DNA from: Lachnospiraceae bacterium
GTDB lineage: Bacteria > Bacillota > Clostridia > Lachnospirales > Lachnospiraceae
NCBI GenBank assembly: GCA_028689655.1
Contig: JAQVCT010000004.1
Coordinates: 124,001 to 188,000 of the forward strand
Length of the DNA: 64,000 bases
Reading direction: 5' to 3'
A program made the translations under genes and the position numbers. A model generated the notes under the pieces. That model was not told the DNA's origin. It did no database searches and saw nothing but the letters and a program-made list of their open reading frames with translations. This document shows positions 18,024-26,741 of this stretch, one piece after another. How positions within the stretch are numbered: position 1 is the first letter of the stretch; every line of letters begins with the position of its first letter.

Positions 18024-18262
18024 GTAATGCATCTGGAAAGCGATGCATGGAGCACATGGCATTTTATGCACTTCGTGCAGGCCATGTGCGTAGGTAATGC
18101 GTCTGAAAAGCGATGCAAGGAGCACATGGCATTTTATGCACTTCGTGCGGGCCATGTGCGTAGGTAATGCATCTGGAAAACGATGCAAGGAGCACATGGC
18201 ATTTTATGCACTTCGTGCGGGCCATGTGCGTAGGTAATGCATCTGAAAAGCGATGCATTACA
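18024..18262. repeat. Tandem 70-bp palindromic repeat, 3.4 copies
   Basis: Units start at 18024, 18094, 18164 and 18234 (partial) with an exact 70-bp period and few differences. Each begins GTAATGCATCTG..., contains GGAGCACATGGCATTTTATG and ends GCCATGTGCGTAG. Within a unit GCACATGGC pairs with GCCATGTGC. Across the array the outer GTAATGCAT pairs with ATGCATTAC. The stop codon of the DUF368 gene (18264) lies immediately beyond the last partial unit. The arrangement resembles REP/MITE-type elements rather than a CRISPR, because there are no unique spacers. Confidence 0.9.
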
Positions 18263-18263
18263 A

Positions 18264-19115
18264 TTACTCTGCTAGTTTGCGTGCTGCGAAGTATCCGATT
18301 GCGAATGTGACAATACCTGTCAGAACAGAGATGATGTTGTATCTGGAAAGATCCGACATGAGGATGATGGCGATTGGGGATGCGATGATCAGTCCTAAAA
18401 TGGCACAGTATGCATAATTAGGTGCTTTTACAAAGATGATCTCGATGAGTTTCGCGATAACACCGATTCCGATGAGCACACCGATTCCGAATGGCATGAG
18501 GACACCGATTCCCTGCATGATCCCAGTCATATCCATGGATAAAGCCGACTTGATAAATAATGTAATGGTATCAATAATGGTATTATAATATCCAATGATC
18601 ATCAGCACCATGGAACCGCTGACACCAGGAATGATCATGGTAGCACTGGCAAGCATACCTACCAGGAATAATTTGATCATATTCACTGCATTTAAGGAAA
18701 CGTCCGCTGCACCGCCTTCCGCCTCACCGATCATTGCCATACCAACCACCAGGGCAAAGAATGCCAGGGCTGCAATGAGATTTCCAATGCTCACTTTTTT
18801 ATTGGTAGATTTCAGGCGATTCCAAATGATGGGAAGTCCACCGATAATCAATCCGATGAATAAGAAGTTCGTCTGAACCGGGAACTGTACAAATAAGAAT
18901 TTGATAACAAAAGACAATACGCCGATTCCAAGTACGGCACCGATCAGGATAGGAATGAGCATTTTGATACTCTCTTTAAACTCCTTCAGGATATGGGTCA
19001 CAGCATGGATCAATTTGTCATAAATACCAAGGGTTACTGCCATGGTGCCACCACTGACACCAGGGATAATATTTGCTACTCCGATTACTATTCCAATTAA
19101 AATTTCTTTAATCAT
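18264..19115 (-). CDS. DUF368 membrane protein, probable polyprenyl-phosphate transporter
   Basis: A 283-residue polytopic membrane protein of the DUF368 family, with the duplicated signature GVANIIPGVSGGTMAVTLGIYD near the N-terminus and ATMIIPGVSGSMVLMIIGYYN in the second half. The family has been described as undecaprenyl-phosphate (C55-P) translocases that recycle the cell-wall lipid carrier (PopT), working with DedA-type proteins. I assign the function by family only. The start at 19115 (MIKEI) has AGGAG upstream; an ATG at 19139 lies before that site. Transcription would run into the palindromic repeat array. Confidence 0.9.
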   Translation of the reverse strand: MIKEILIGIVIGVANIIPGVSGGTMAVTLGIYDKLIHAVTHILKEFKESIKMLIPILIGAVLGIGVLSFVIKFLFVQFPVQTNFLFIGLIIGGLPIIWNRLKSTNKKVSIGNLIAALAFFALVVGMAMIGEAEGGAADVSLNAVNMIKLFLVGMLASATMIIPGVSGSMVLMIIGYYNTIIDTITLFIKSALSMDMTGIMQGIGVLMPFGIGVLIGIGVIAKLIEIIFVKAPNYAYCAILGLIIASPIAIILMSDLSRYNIISVLTGIVTFAIGYFAARKLAE

Positions 19116-19265
19116 TCTGATTCTCCTATTTTGTCTCATGACTGGTTATTTTCATATCTATCTTTATTTTTTATTTAGATACCATACTTATTCCATTTAT
19201 TCCTATATTTTTGTATCACAGTAATATTCCAGATTATTTCAATGATTTCATTGGTTTCTGTCTGC

Positions 19266-20324
19266 TCACTTTGACTGTATATACGCTTTCAATTCTCCCA
19301 GCAGGGTATCCATCTCGGCATCTGTTCCGATGGAAATCCGCAGATAATTATCAATTCGCTCCTTTGTGAAATGTCTCACATAAATACTTTTTTCACGAAG
19401 CATATTCTGCAGCTCCACTGCCTGACATCTTGGATGAGTGGCAAAAATAAAGTTACTCATGGAATCCGTGAAAACGAATCCAAGCTCTCTCAATTCTCCC
19501 TTGACTCTTTCTCTGGTATGAACAATCTTTTGTACCGTTTCTCTGAAATATTTATCATCTTTTACCGCTTCTGCACCAAATACCTGTGCCGGAAGATTCA
19601 TGGTATAGGAGTTAAAGGAAAACTTCACATCATTCATATATTGGATCAGCTTCTCACTGCCAAAGGCATAGCCCACACGTAACCCGGCCATAGCTCTGGA
19701 CTTGGAAAAGGTCTGTACCACCAGTACGTTATCATATTTCTCAATGAAAGGCAGCGAGCTTTCTCCCCCAAAATCAATATATGCTTCATCAATGATCACC
19801 ACCACATCCTGATTCGCCTGTATGATCTCCTCGATGGTGGCAAGATCTGTCTGCTCTCCTGTGGGGGCATTGGGGTTCGCCAATATGACACCCCCATTGG
19901 GAATCATATAATCTTCCCTGCGGATCTTGAATTCCTCGTCCAGAGGCTGCACCTGATAAGGAATGCGATACAGCTCTGCCCACACATCATAGAAAGAGTA
20001 AGTAATGTCCGGAAAGAGTATCTTCTTATTAGAATTAAAAAATGTCATAAAGGCGATTGCCAGTACATCATCTGATCCCACACCGATAAAGATCTGTTTC
20101 TTATCTACATGGTAATAATCAGAAAGTGCATCTGCCAGGGGTGTTGCGTTGGTGTCTGGATAGAGACGCAGTTTTTCTGTATCAAATGCCTCCACTGCTT
20201 TTTTTACATTGGGTGTGGGTGGATAGGGACACTCATTGGTATTAAGCTTGATCATGTTCTCTTTATTTGGCTGTTCACCTGGCACATAAGGAATTACCTT
20301 TCGTACGTTATCTTCCCATTTCAT
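19266..20324 (-). CDS. hisC: Histidinol-phosphate aminotransferase
   Basis: A PLP-dependent class I/II aminotransferase of 352 residues that converts imidazole-acetol phosphate and glutamate to histidinol phosphate. The N-terminus (PYVPGEQP...IKLNTNECPYPPTP), the IDEAYIDF motif and the PLP-lysine region FSKSRAMAGLRVGYAFG are typical of HisC. No other his gene is adjacent, which is common when hisC is detached. Some HisC-like enzymes act on other amino acids such as aromatic ones, so HisC is the most likely but not the only assignment. Confidence 0.9.
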   Translation of the reverse strand: MKWEDNVRKVIPYVPGEQPNKENMIKLNTNECPYPPTPNVKKAVEAFDTEKLRLYPDTNATPLADALSDYYHVDKKQIFIGVGSDDVLAIAFMTFFNSNKKILFPDITYSFYDVWAELYRIPYQVQPLDEEFKIRREDYMIPNGGVILANPNAPTGEQTDLATIEEIIQANQDVVVIIDEAYIDFGGESSLPFIEKYDNVLVVQTFSKSRAMAGLRVGYAFGSEKLIQYMNDVKFSFNSYTMNLPAQVFGAEAVKDDKYFRETVQKIVHTRERVKGELRELGFVFTDSMSNFIFATHPRCQAVELQNMLREKSIYVRHFTKERIDNYLRISIGTDAEMDTLLGELKAYIQSK

Positions 20325-20416
20325 ATACTGCCCTCATTTCTATTCTGATCCGATCTTTTCTTTTGCCATTTTATTTCATATGCGTTTAAAAGTATAGCAC
20401 ATTCTATTCCTGAATA

Positions 20417-20686
20417 TCAATTGCTAAAACCATATCTTAGCCATATCTTTCCCTCGATCCGCACAGATTTCTTCCCCTTGTCCCATTCTATGACCAATTC
20501 TTCCATATAATGCTCTTTGGCGAACGCTTTGGACATCCGAATATAATAGATTTTTGTCTCACTGCGAAACAGCACCCGCTCTGGTATCCTGGTATAAAAA
20601 CACCCTCTTTTCTTCCGTAAATGACAGAATCCTATTATCTGATATTTTTCTTTTTCACATGCTTTTCTTCCGAAAATAAAAGCCAT
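20417..20686 (-). CDS. Small basic protein of unknown function
   Basis: An 89-residue protein I do not recognise. It is rich in Lys, Arg, Tyr and Phe, and has no signal peptide or membrane segment. The C-terminal half (EELVIEWDKGKKSVRIEGKIWLRYG) looks like alternating beta strands. I accept it as a gene because a near-perfect Shine-Dalgarno (AGGAGGG) precedes the ATG at proper spacing and because the codons look ordinary. It lies upstream of hisC with a 92-bp gap. Confidence 0.6.
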   Translation of the reverse strand: MAFIFGRKACEKEKYQIIGFCHLRKKRGCFYTRIPERVLFRSETKIYYIRMSKAFAKEHYMEELVIEWDKGKKSVRIEGKIWLRYGFSN

Positions 20687-20934
20687 TTTTACCCTCCTGG
20701 TACAAATATTTTACCAATAAATTGTTACATATAGATTTGTTCATTTTTATTTCTTAATTTTATGTTTTTTATTTTAAATTATTTTAAATTCCTTCCTTGT
20801 ATTTATGTTTCCTATTTCTGTTGTTATTTATAAATTTCTGATGTAGGTCTTATGATCAATCTTTTCTGATTTTCTTAAATTTCTGATTTTTCATTCATTT
20901 TCGTCATTGTATTGATTTTAGTGCAATAAAGCAG
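20687..20934. other. AT-rich intergenic stretch before the glycine riboswitch
   Basis: About 250 bp of very AT-rich sequence with no gene. It probably holds the divergent promoter of the small gene at 20417-20686, but I cannot single out one pair. The symporter promoter lies just beyond, at 20935-20963. Confidence 0.5.
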
Positions 20935-20963
20935 TTGCCAAGGATAGGAAAATATGGTAAATT
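20935..20963 (+). promoter_or_regulatory. Promoter of the glycine riboswitch-symporter transcript
   Basis: TTGCCA (20935-20940) and TAAATT (20958-20963) are separated by 17 bp. Transcription would begin near 20970, immediately before the first hairpin of the riboswitch region. Confidence 0.65.
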
Positions 20964-20972
20964 AATTCCGTT

Positions 20973-21214
20973 GGACGCGTACAAGTGTCCATTCTCTGGA
21001 GAGTCTTTCAGGGAGATAACGAGACCTGCATAATATTTATTTGTGTACTTATTTGTTTTTTGTATTTCTCTTATCTCTACAAAAGCGCCGAAGGTGTAAC
21101 GCAGGATATGTGATCATGCAATTCCTGTCTATCTCTCAGGCAAAAGGACAGAGCATTCAAAATGCATGTTCTACTCTTGAGAGAGCTGATACAAAAGTGT
21201 CGGCTCTGTTTTTT
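20973..21214 (+). promoter_or_regulatory. Glycine riboswitch with intrinsic terminator
   Basis: A single glycine aptamer spans about 20993-21153: GGAGAG at 20998-21003, GCGCCGAAGGTGTAAC at 21085-21100, and the highly conserved CTCTCAGGCAAAAGGACAGAG end at 21133-21153. A small hairpin (GGAC/GTCC, 20973-20990) precedes it, as in singlet riboswitches with an accessory ghost element. The expression platform is a terminator (AGAGCTGATAC, 21182-21192, with GTGTCGGCTCT, 21197-21207, then six T). GAGAGAG at 21179-21185 overlaps the terminator arm and can pair with CTCTC of the aptamer. Binding of glycine would free the terminator arm, suggesting an OFF switch. The switch direction is inferred. Confidence 0.9.
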
Positions 21215-21247
21215 ATTTAAAATCAAAAAGAGGAAGGAACAAACAAA

Positions 21248-22654
21248 ATGTTAGAAACAATCAATTCAACTCTGAAAGCCATCGACGACTTCGTCTGGGG
21301 AGTACCACTCATCGTGCTGATCCTCGCAGTAGGTATCTTTTTAACGATTCGATTAAAAGGACTTCAAATCACCAAATTACCAAAAGCAATTAAGTACATT
21401 ATGAAAAATGAAACCAGTGGAGAGACCGGGGAGGTAACCAGCTTTGGTGCCCTGTGTACTGCACTTTCCGCCACCATCGGAACCGGTAACATCGTAGGTG
21501 TTGCCACTGCTCTTGTAGCTGGTGGACCGGGTGCTCTGTTCTGGATGTGGATTGCAGCTTTTCTTGGAACTGCTACTAAATATGCAGAATGTCTCTTGGC
21601 TGTAAAATATCGTGTTGTAGCTGATGATGGACACATCATCGGTGGACCTTTCTACTATATTGAAAAGGGTATGGGGCATCGTTGGAAATGGCTTGGAAAG
21701 ATCTTCGCTTTCTTTGGTGTAGGTGTCGGCCTTATGGGTATCGGTACCTTCACCCAGGTCAACGGCATCGCCAGTGCTGTAAATAACTTTTTTGATCCAA
21801 ACAATGCCTGGACCGTTATCCTCTTTGGCAGAACTTATTCCTGGACTGTTGTCATCGCAGGTATCATCTTAACACTGTGCGTTGCTCTCGTTATCATTGG
21901 AGGATTAAAGAGGATCTCCCGCGTAGCAGAAGTCATCGTGCCATTTATGGCTATTCTCTATGTAGCTGCTGCATTATTAATCCTGTTGACACACATCACC
22001 GCTATCCCTGCTGCCATCGTTACCATCATACAGAGTGCCTTTGGTCTCCGGGCTGCTGCCGGTGGTGCTGTGGGTGCCATCATCATGGCCATGCAAAAAG
22101 GTATAGCAAGAGGTATCTTCTCTAATGAAGCAGGTCTCGGCAGCGCTCCTATCGCCGCTGCTGCTGCACAGACAGATGAGTGTGTCCGTCAAGGTCTCAT
22201 CTCCATGATGGGAACCTTCATCGATACCATCGTGATCTGTACCATGACAGGTCTTGCTATTGTCATCACCGGTACTTATGACATGGGACTGGAAGGTGTC
22301 GCTGTTACCACAAAAGCATTCCAAATGGGATTACCTTTTCCATCTACAGTCGCTTCCTTTATCCTGATGCTCTGTCTGGTATTCTTCGCATTTACCACCA
22401 TCTTAGGATGGGATTACTACAGTGAGCGCTGTCTGGAATATATCGTAAATGGAAATCAGAAAGTCGTAAAAGCTTATCGTTGGCTCTACATCCTGTGTGT
22501 ATTTATCGGACCGTTCATGACAGTATCCGCCGTATGGACCATCGCTGATATCTTCAACGGTTTGATGGCATTACCGAACCTGTTCGCGATCATGGCATTG
22601 AGTGGTGTGATCGTCGCTGAGACCAAATCATATTTCAGTCGTATCAAAGATTAA
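21248..22654 (+). CDS. Sodium:alanine/glycine symporter (AGCS family)
   Basis: A 468-residue polytopic transporter of the AGCS (amino acid carrier protein) family, which imports alanine or glycine with Na+. Diagnostic blocks include GEVTSFGALCTALSATIGTGNIVGVATA near residue 60-85 and GIARGIFSNEAGLGSAPIAAAAAQT near residue 285-310. A glycine riboswitch immediately upstream points to glycine as substrate or at least as signal. The start has GAGGAAGG upstream. It is monocistronic, ending at a strong hairpin (22705-22745). Confidence 0.95.
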   Translation: MLETINSTLKAIDDFVWGVPLIVLILAVGIFLTIRLKGLQITKLPKAIKYIMKNETSGETGEVTSFGALCTALSATIGTGNIVGVATALVAGGPGALFWMWIAAFLGTATKYAECLLAVKYRVVADDGHIIGGPFYYIEKGMGHRWKWLGKIFAFFGVGVGLMGIGTFTQVNGIASAVNNFFDPNNAWTVILFGRTYSWTVVIAGIILTLCVALVIIGGLKRISRVAEVIVPFMAILYVAAALLILLTHITAIPAAIVTIIQSAFGLRAAAGGAVGAIIMAMQKGIARGIFSNEAGLGSAPIAAAAAQTDECVRQGLISMMGTFIDTIVICTMTGLAIVITGTYDMGLEGVAVTTKAFQMGLPFPSTVASFILMLCLVFFAFTTILGWDYYSERCLEYIVNGNQKVVKAYRWLYILCVFIGPFMTVSAVWTIADIFNGLMALPNLFAIMALSGVIVAETKSYFSRIKD

Positions 22655-22704
22655 TTATGCTGCGATACTCTCCTCATTGCTCGCGTAAATACATAAACAC
22701 TAGA

Positions 22705-22745
22705 AAGTCCCTGGTATACCATAATTTGCTGTATACCAGGGACTT
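22705..22745. terminator. Perfect 15-bp hairpin between convergent genes
   Basis: AAGTCCCTGGTATAC (22705-22719) and its exact complement (22731-22745) surround an 11-nt loop. It lies between the symporter (plus) and the oxidoreductase (minus). There is no strong T-run on either side, but the position and symmetry fit a bidirectional terminator. Confidence 0.75.
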
Positions 22746-22778
22746 CTCATGTAACTTGCATTGGTGAACAGATTTACG

Positions 22779-23945
22779 TTACATACTGCTTCCACAGATG
22801 GTAAGGGCGGCCTCCTCCCCACTCTGGCATCCCGGAATAGGGTAATTTCCATTCAGATAGCCCTGTGGCAGTGGCGGTAGTTTTTCAAACGTAGAGTTCA
22901 TATGACGCATTTCACCACTTCTGCTGCTCTCTGCAATCCCGTACAGTACTTCCAGCGCATGATATGCCATCTCTTTATTGGCGCGTGGTCTTCTGCCTGT
23001 ACACATGGACCATGCCATCTCTGCCACCCCAAGCCCCCTGGAGTTATCCGCATATCCAAAATTCGAAGGTATCATCACCGGCTCTGCCTGTCCTTTGCGA
23101 AGAAGCCGCACTTCCCCTCCAAACTCATTGGGGTCCGCCATATATACGATCCCCTCCGTGCCATAAATAGTAAGTATCGGTTTTTCCGGAAAGACTGTCT
23201 CTCCATTAAAATGCACAGTGCCTATCACACCATTGGCAAATAACAGCGTTCCTGCAAGAATTCCTTCATTTTTTACTTCATATTCCTGTCCGAAATTCTG
23301 ATTCTGCGGGAGATAATGTGTTCGGCTGGTCACCGTCTCTTTCATCATGCCACAGCAGCTCTTTACAGATCCCAGAATCGATAACATGGCTGTCATATAA
23401 TAGATGCCTACGTCAAATCCTATCCCGGCTCCCTCCCCTGACAAAAATGGAAGCTCCTCAGTAAAGCTCTTGAAATCGCGATTTAAGACAGCCACCACCG
23501 AGGTGACGGTTCCTATCAAACCTGACTCTATAATCTGCCTGGCATTTTGCATGGAGGAACCTAAGAAGGTATCCGGAGCGACGCCAAGATATAATCCCTT
23601 TTCATCTGCAAGCTGCATCAATTCCTTCGCCCTGCCTAATCCAACCGTGAATATCTTCTCTGTATACACATGCTTTCCTTTCATCAATGCACGCTTGATG
23701 ATGTCGTAATGCGCACCGGGTGGTGTCAGATTCACCACCAGATCAATCTCCGGATCTGTCAGCAATTCTTCCGTTTCCATGGCTTTGATTCCGTATTTTT
23801 CTGCCTTGGCATACGCTGAATCCATTCTTTTTGAACTGCAAGCCACTACCTCCAAAATGGAAAATCTGCTCTGCATGTTCTGAATATAAATATCACTGAT
23901 GACTCCGCACCCAACAATACCTGCTTTTACTTTACGTCTCTTCAT
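22779..23945 (-). CDS. Gfo/Idh/MocA-family oxidoreductase
   Basis: A 388-residue NAD(P)-dependent oxidoreductase, cytoplasmic. The Rossmann motif GIVGCGVISDIYI is at the N-terminus. The usual EKP motif is changed to EKI (YTEKIFTVG, near residue 95). This family oxidises sugars, inositols and sugar derivatives; the substrate cannot be read from the sequence. No sugar transporter or kinase is adjacent, so it is not clearly part of the carbohydrate island 2 kb further on. The ATG follows a modest GGGGAAAAGG site. Confidence 0.88.
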   Translation of the reverse strand: MKRRKVKAGIVGCGVISDIYIQNMQSRFSILEVVACSSKRMDSAYAKAEKYGIKAMETEELLTDPEIDLVVNLTPPGAHYDIIKRALMKGKHVYTEKIFTVGLGRAKELMQLADEKGLYLGVAPDTFLGSSMQNARQIIESGLIGTVTSVVAVLNRDFKSFTEELPFLSGEGAGIGFDVGIYYMTAMLSILGSVKSCCGMMKETVTSRTHYLPQNQNFGQEYEVKNEGILAGTLLFANGVIGTVHFNGETVFPEKPILTIYGTEGIVYMADPNEFGGEVRLLRKGQAEPVMIPSNFGYADNSRGLGVAEMAWSMCTGRRPRANKEMAYHALEVLYGIAESSRSGEMRHMNSTFEKLPPLPQGYLNGNYPIPGCQSGEEAALTICGSSM

Positions 23946-23993
23946 CCTTTTCCCCTCTTGTATAATATGTATTACCCCTCATCCCAGGTATCC

Positions 23994-24827
23994 CTATGCA
24001 TCTAAGATCTCATTCACCTGTTCTTCTGTCACACCTAATTTTACTGCTATCTCACTGGTACTATCATGTTGCGCCGTCAATCTCAGTATCTCCTTTGTCA
24101 ACCTGGCAACCCTTCCTGTTACTTTTTCTGTTACTTCCTCTGTCACTTTTTCTGTTACTTCTTTTGTTACTTCCTCTGTCACTTTTTCTGTCACTTCTTT
24201 TGTTACTTCTTCTGTCACTTTTTCTGTCACTTCTTTTGTTACTTCTTCCTTTACTTCCTTTATCTGTCTTTCATGTTCTTTTTCTATAATGTCAATATCA
24301 AGCATCAATGATTCGTCTGTCATCTCATTTAATTCCTCCATTTCATCATAATGGGCGTAGAGATATTCATATAAAAGATGCGTAAGTCTTCGTAACTTCC
24401 TTTCATCTCCCTCCGTAATATTCCCTACATCAAGGTTTCTTCTGATACTCCCGAGTATATCATTTTGGATAATGTTTTTCAACAAATCCAGGTTTTCTGC
24501 GCTTCTTTCTTTTTCCATTATCTTTCTCATACGGATTAATTGAAAAGGAATCAAAATAATCATGTTTTTATCTTCCAATTCTTGCCGGGTCATTTTCAAA
24601 TAGTTGACTGTGCTTACACGATAGGTAAAACTTTCCTGACCCTTGCATTCCAGTCTCATAGTCACAGTTTCCGGCATTTCTCCTTCTGCCAGATAGATAA
24701 TCACAGGCGTGGGAAAAGATAATACGTAGACATCATCCTCCACATAGTAATGTCTGTTGGCATGGCTGTACCCATAATCAAATACACGTAAAACGATGCC
24801 ATCCTCCTTGGTCATCTGTGCCTCCAT
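23994..24827 (-). pseudogene. N-terminally truncated PD-(D/E)XK nuclease/transposase-family protein
   Basis: A 277-residue frame that begins inside a known architecture. The opening HMEAQMTKEDGIVLRVFDYGY resembles the ExQ catalytic strand and following IRMFEYD block of Rpn-like PD-(D/E)XK nuclease family transposase proteins. About 80-100 residues that normally precede this block, including the first catalytic acid, are missing. Homologous-looking frame continues a few codons upstream of the ATG (YDSYH) and then meets a stop, supporting truncation. The C-terminal third is a charged coiled coil of repeated EVTKEVTEKVTE units, followed by a small domain ending EIAVKLGVTEEQVNEIL that looks like a helix-turn-helix. 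The family call is from memory of the motif. Confidence 0.6.
24114..24252. repeat. 36-bp in-frame tandem repeat coding a 12-residue coiled-coil unit
   Basis: Nearly four copies of a 36-bp unit, coding on the minus strand for EVTKEVTEKVTE-type repeats. The period is a multiple of three, so copy-number change keeps the frame. Copies differ by a few T/C changes only, suggesting recent expansion. Confidence 0.85.
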
Positions 24828-25149
24828 ATGATAACTGTCATACCCCTTAATGGTAATAATGATTTGCTTACTTTAATGGAATCTTTGGCAGAACTGCCAT
24901 GAATGCATAGTGCTATGCATCAAATATGAAATACTACTTTTGTACTATAACCTATTTTCTTTCGTCTGTCCATATTTCTTTTTGGAAGACAGCATAAATC
25001 AAACTATTTATACAGATCGTGTGGGATATGATATACTGAATAAAATATATTTGTCCTGCATTTATCATATATATACAGGAGGAATAAATTTTATATATCT
25101 TGCCGAGTTTCAAGGTGAAGGCATAGAGACGGAAAGTGACAAACAATAT
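24828..25149. other. Intergenic region between the truncated nuclease gene and TraX
   Basis: About 320 bp, AT-rich. It contains a small palindrome (GAATGCATAG/CTATGCATC near 24900-24921) close to where homology to the nuclease family stops. A strong AGGAGG at 25077-25082 has no ATG, GTG or in-frame TTG at correct spacing and so does not define a clear gene. Reading in the TraX frame is open from 24910, but conservation begins only at 25150. Confidence 0.5.
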
Positions 25150-25896
25150 ATGAAAAGCAAAATACAGTTTAATGCAAATCATTTAAAGCTTATTGCAATT
25201 ATTGCTATGACGATTGACCATGTGGCAGATTTGATTTTTCCAGGGTTTACAACAGATCCCATGTCAATTGTGATGCATCTCATCGGGAGATTAACAGCAC
25301 CTATTATGTGGTTCTTTATATGCGAGGGTTACTATTACACAAGGAGTGTAAAGAAATATATGCTGCGGATGTTTGTTTTTGCAGTAATCTCACACTTTGC
25401 ATATTGTTTTGCCTTTGGAATAAATCCAATACCATTCAGCGATGGGATCTTTAATCAGACAAGTGTTATTTATCCACTTTTTATTGCAGTGGCGGTTCTC
25501 TGGCTGCGAAATGGCAACCTTAACATGAACAAATGGCTGAAGGAAATCATTATATTTGTTCTAATTTGGACCGCATTTCCTGCTGATTGGTCAAGTATTG
25601 CTGTTCTGGCAATTATTGATATGTACCAAAAAAGAGGGGACTTGAAAGGGCAAATAAAGGCAATGCTCCCGTGGGTATTTCTATATGGGGTAATAGCTTT
25701 TTTCTTTGTCAATCAGGTATATGCCATGGTATTGGCAGGTGTTATTATGGTCTACCCAATTTTGAATTTATACAATGGTGAAAAGGGAAAAGTGCCATGG
25801 ATGAAGTGGTTTTTCTATATCTACTATCCGCTTCATTTAATCATCGTCGGGATTATCCGCATATTGATGTATGGAAATGTTCCCTTGTTATTCTGA
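25150..25896 (+). CDS. TraX-family membrane protein
   Basis: A polytopic membrane protein of 248 residues. The family signature FNANHLKLIAIIAMTIDHVADL at the N-terminus and FFYIYYPLHLIIVGIIR at the C-terminus identify TraX-type acyltransferases. The founding member acetylates F-pilin; chromosomal copies in Firmicutes are common and their substrate is unknown. No conjugation genes are nearby. The start at 25150 (MKSKIQF) is chosen because the preceding 80 codons look like non-coding AT-rich sequence; a GGAAAG lies about 16 nt upstream, so the start is uncertain. It may be transferred DNA next to the truncated nuclease gene. Confidence 0.82.
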   Translation: MKSKIQFNANHLKLIAIIAMTIDHVADLIFPGFTTDPMSIVMHLIGRLTAPIMWFFICEGYYYTRSVKKYMLRMFVFAVISHFAYCFAFGINPIPFSDGIFNQTSVIYPLFIAVAVLWLRNGNLNMNKWLKEIIIFVLIWTAFPADWSSIAVLAIIDMYQKRGDLKGQIKAMLPWVFLYGVIAFFFVNQVYAMVLAGVIMVYPILNLYNGEKGKVPWMKWFFYIYYPLHLIIVGIIRILMYGNVPLLF

Positions 25897-25940
25897 TGGA
25901 TAAACTTTGTTTTTTCAGAAATATCCGTTTTAATCATATT

Positions 25941-26660
25941 TCATCCTTTTTTATACTCCGATGGGCTGACCCCGGCGACCTTTTTGAATACCCGGGAGAA
26001 ATATTTTTCATCTTGAAATCCTACCTTGTAGGCTACCTCGTAGGTCTTCATGCCAAGATCCCGAAGGTACATCTTCGCCTGATCCACCCGGAACTGATTC
26101 AGGTAATCGATGAATCCGCACTCCTCATATTTGGTAAATATGGAGGAAAGATAGGTGGGACTTACCTTTACAATATCTGCCACCATGGCAAGGGTGATCT
26201 CCTGATCATAATGCTCCCGCATATATTTCTTTGCAGATTCCACGATGGGATTCTGCTCTTTTTTCTCCAGCTCTGTCTCCTCCTCGTGAACATCCAACAC
26301 TTCTTTCAATTTTTCCACGATCTCATTGGGACGACAGGGTTTCAGGATATAGTCTACCACCCCGGCTCGCAGAGCACGCTGTGCGTACTTAAATTCGTCA
26401 TATCCGCTCAATATGATGGTAACAGGGCAGACCTCCGCACGGATTGCCTCCTCCATGACCTCGAAGCCATCCTTCTCCGGCATCTGTACATCCAGCAGCA
26501 TCACATCCGGATGATATTTATAGATGATATCCAACGCGATGGCACCATTCTCCGCCACATAGATGGTATCGATAAATTCTGCATGCAGCTGGAGATATGT
26601 CTGTATTCCATTTCTGATCTTTGCCTCATCATCTGCAATCAATAGCGTTCTTTTCTTCAT
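25941..26660 (-). CDS. YesN-type response regulator, AraC-family output (cluster 1)
   Basis: A 239-residue response regulator with a receiver domain (acidic pair DD at 10-11, phospho-acceptor Asp57 in LLDVQMP, conserved Lys in YILKPCRP) and a C-terminal AraC-type double helix-turn-helix (residues about 140-239, ending YFSRVFKKVAGVSPSEYKK). It pairs with the histidine kinase encoded just upstream. The pair ends an operon that begins with the binding protein at 33113. The expected role is activation of sugar-uptake promoters, plausibly through the shared TGCACC box described elsewhere. The start at 26660 (MKKRTLL) follows a weak GACGGGG site. Confidence 0.93.
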   Translation of the reverse strand: MKKRTLLIADDEAKIRNGIQTYLQLHAEFIDTIYVAENGAIALDIIYKYHPDVMLLDVQMPEKDGFEVMEEAIRAEVCPVTIILSGYDEFKYAQRALRAGVVDYILKPCRPNEIVEKLKEVLDVHEEETELEKKEQNPIVESAKKYMREHYDQEITLAMVADIVKVSPTYLSSIFTKYEECGFIDYLNQFRVDQAKMYLRDLGMKTYEVAYKVGFQDEKYFSRVFKKVAGVSPSEYKKG

Positions 26661-26741
26661 AGTCTGACTACCCCGTCTCTCATAATTTATACATTTCACG
26701 ATCACACCATACTACAGGCAGACAATCTTTTTCAGCTTATA

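Noticed and set aside
18064-18258. Minus-strand frames in the repeat array giving peptides of the MARTKCIKCHVL type
   Set aside because: They are translations of the 70-bp palindromic repeat; the same peptide recurs once per unit and has no proper start site.
18024-18262. Possible CRISPR array
   Set aside because: The 70-bp units are contiguous with no unique spacers, and no cas genes are present.
25077-25149. Strong AGGAGG at 25077-25082 as start of a longer TraX protein or a leader peptide
   Set aside because: No ATG, GTG or in-frame TTG lies at suitable distance; an out-of-frame TTG would give only a few codons.
25150-25896. Conjugative element suggested by TraX
   Set aside because: No relaxase, coupling protein, type IV secretion or integrase gene is in the window; chromosomal TraX homologues are common.
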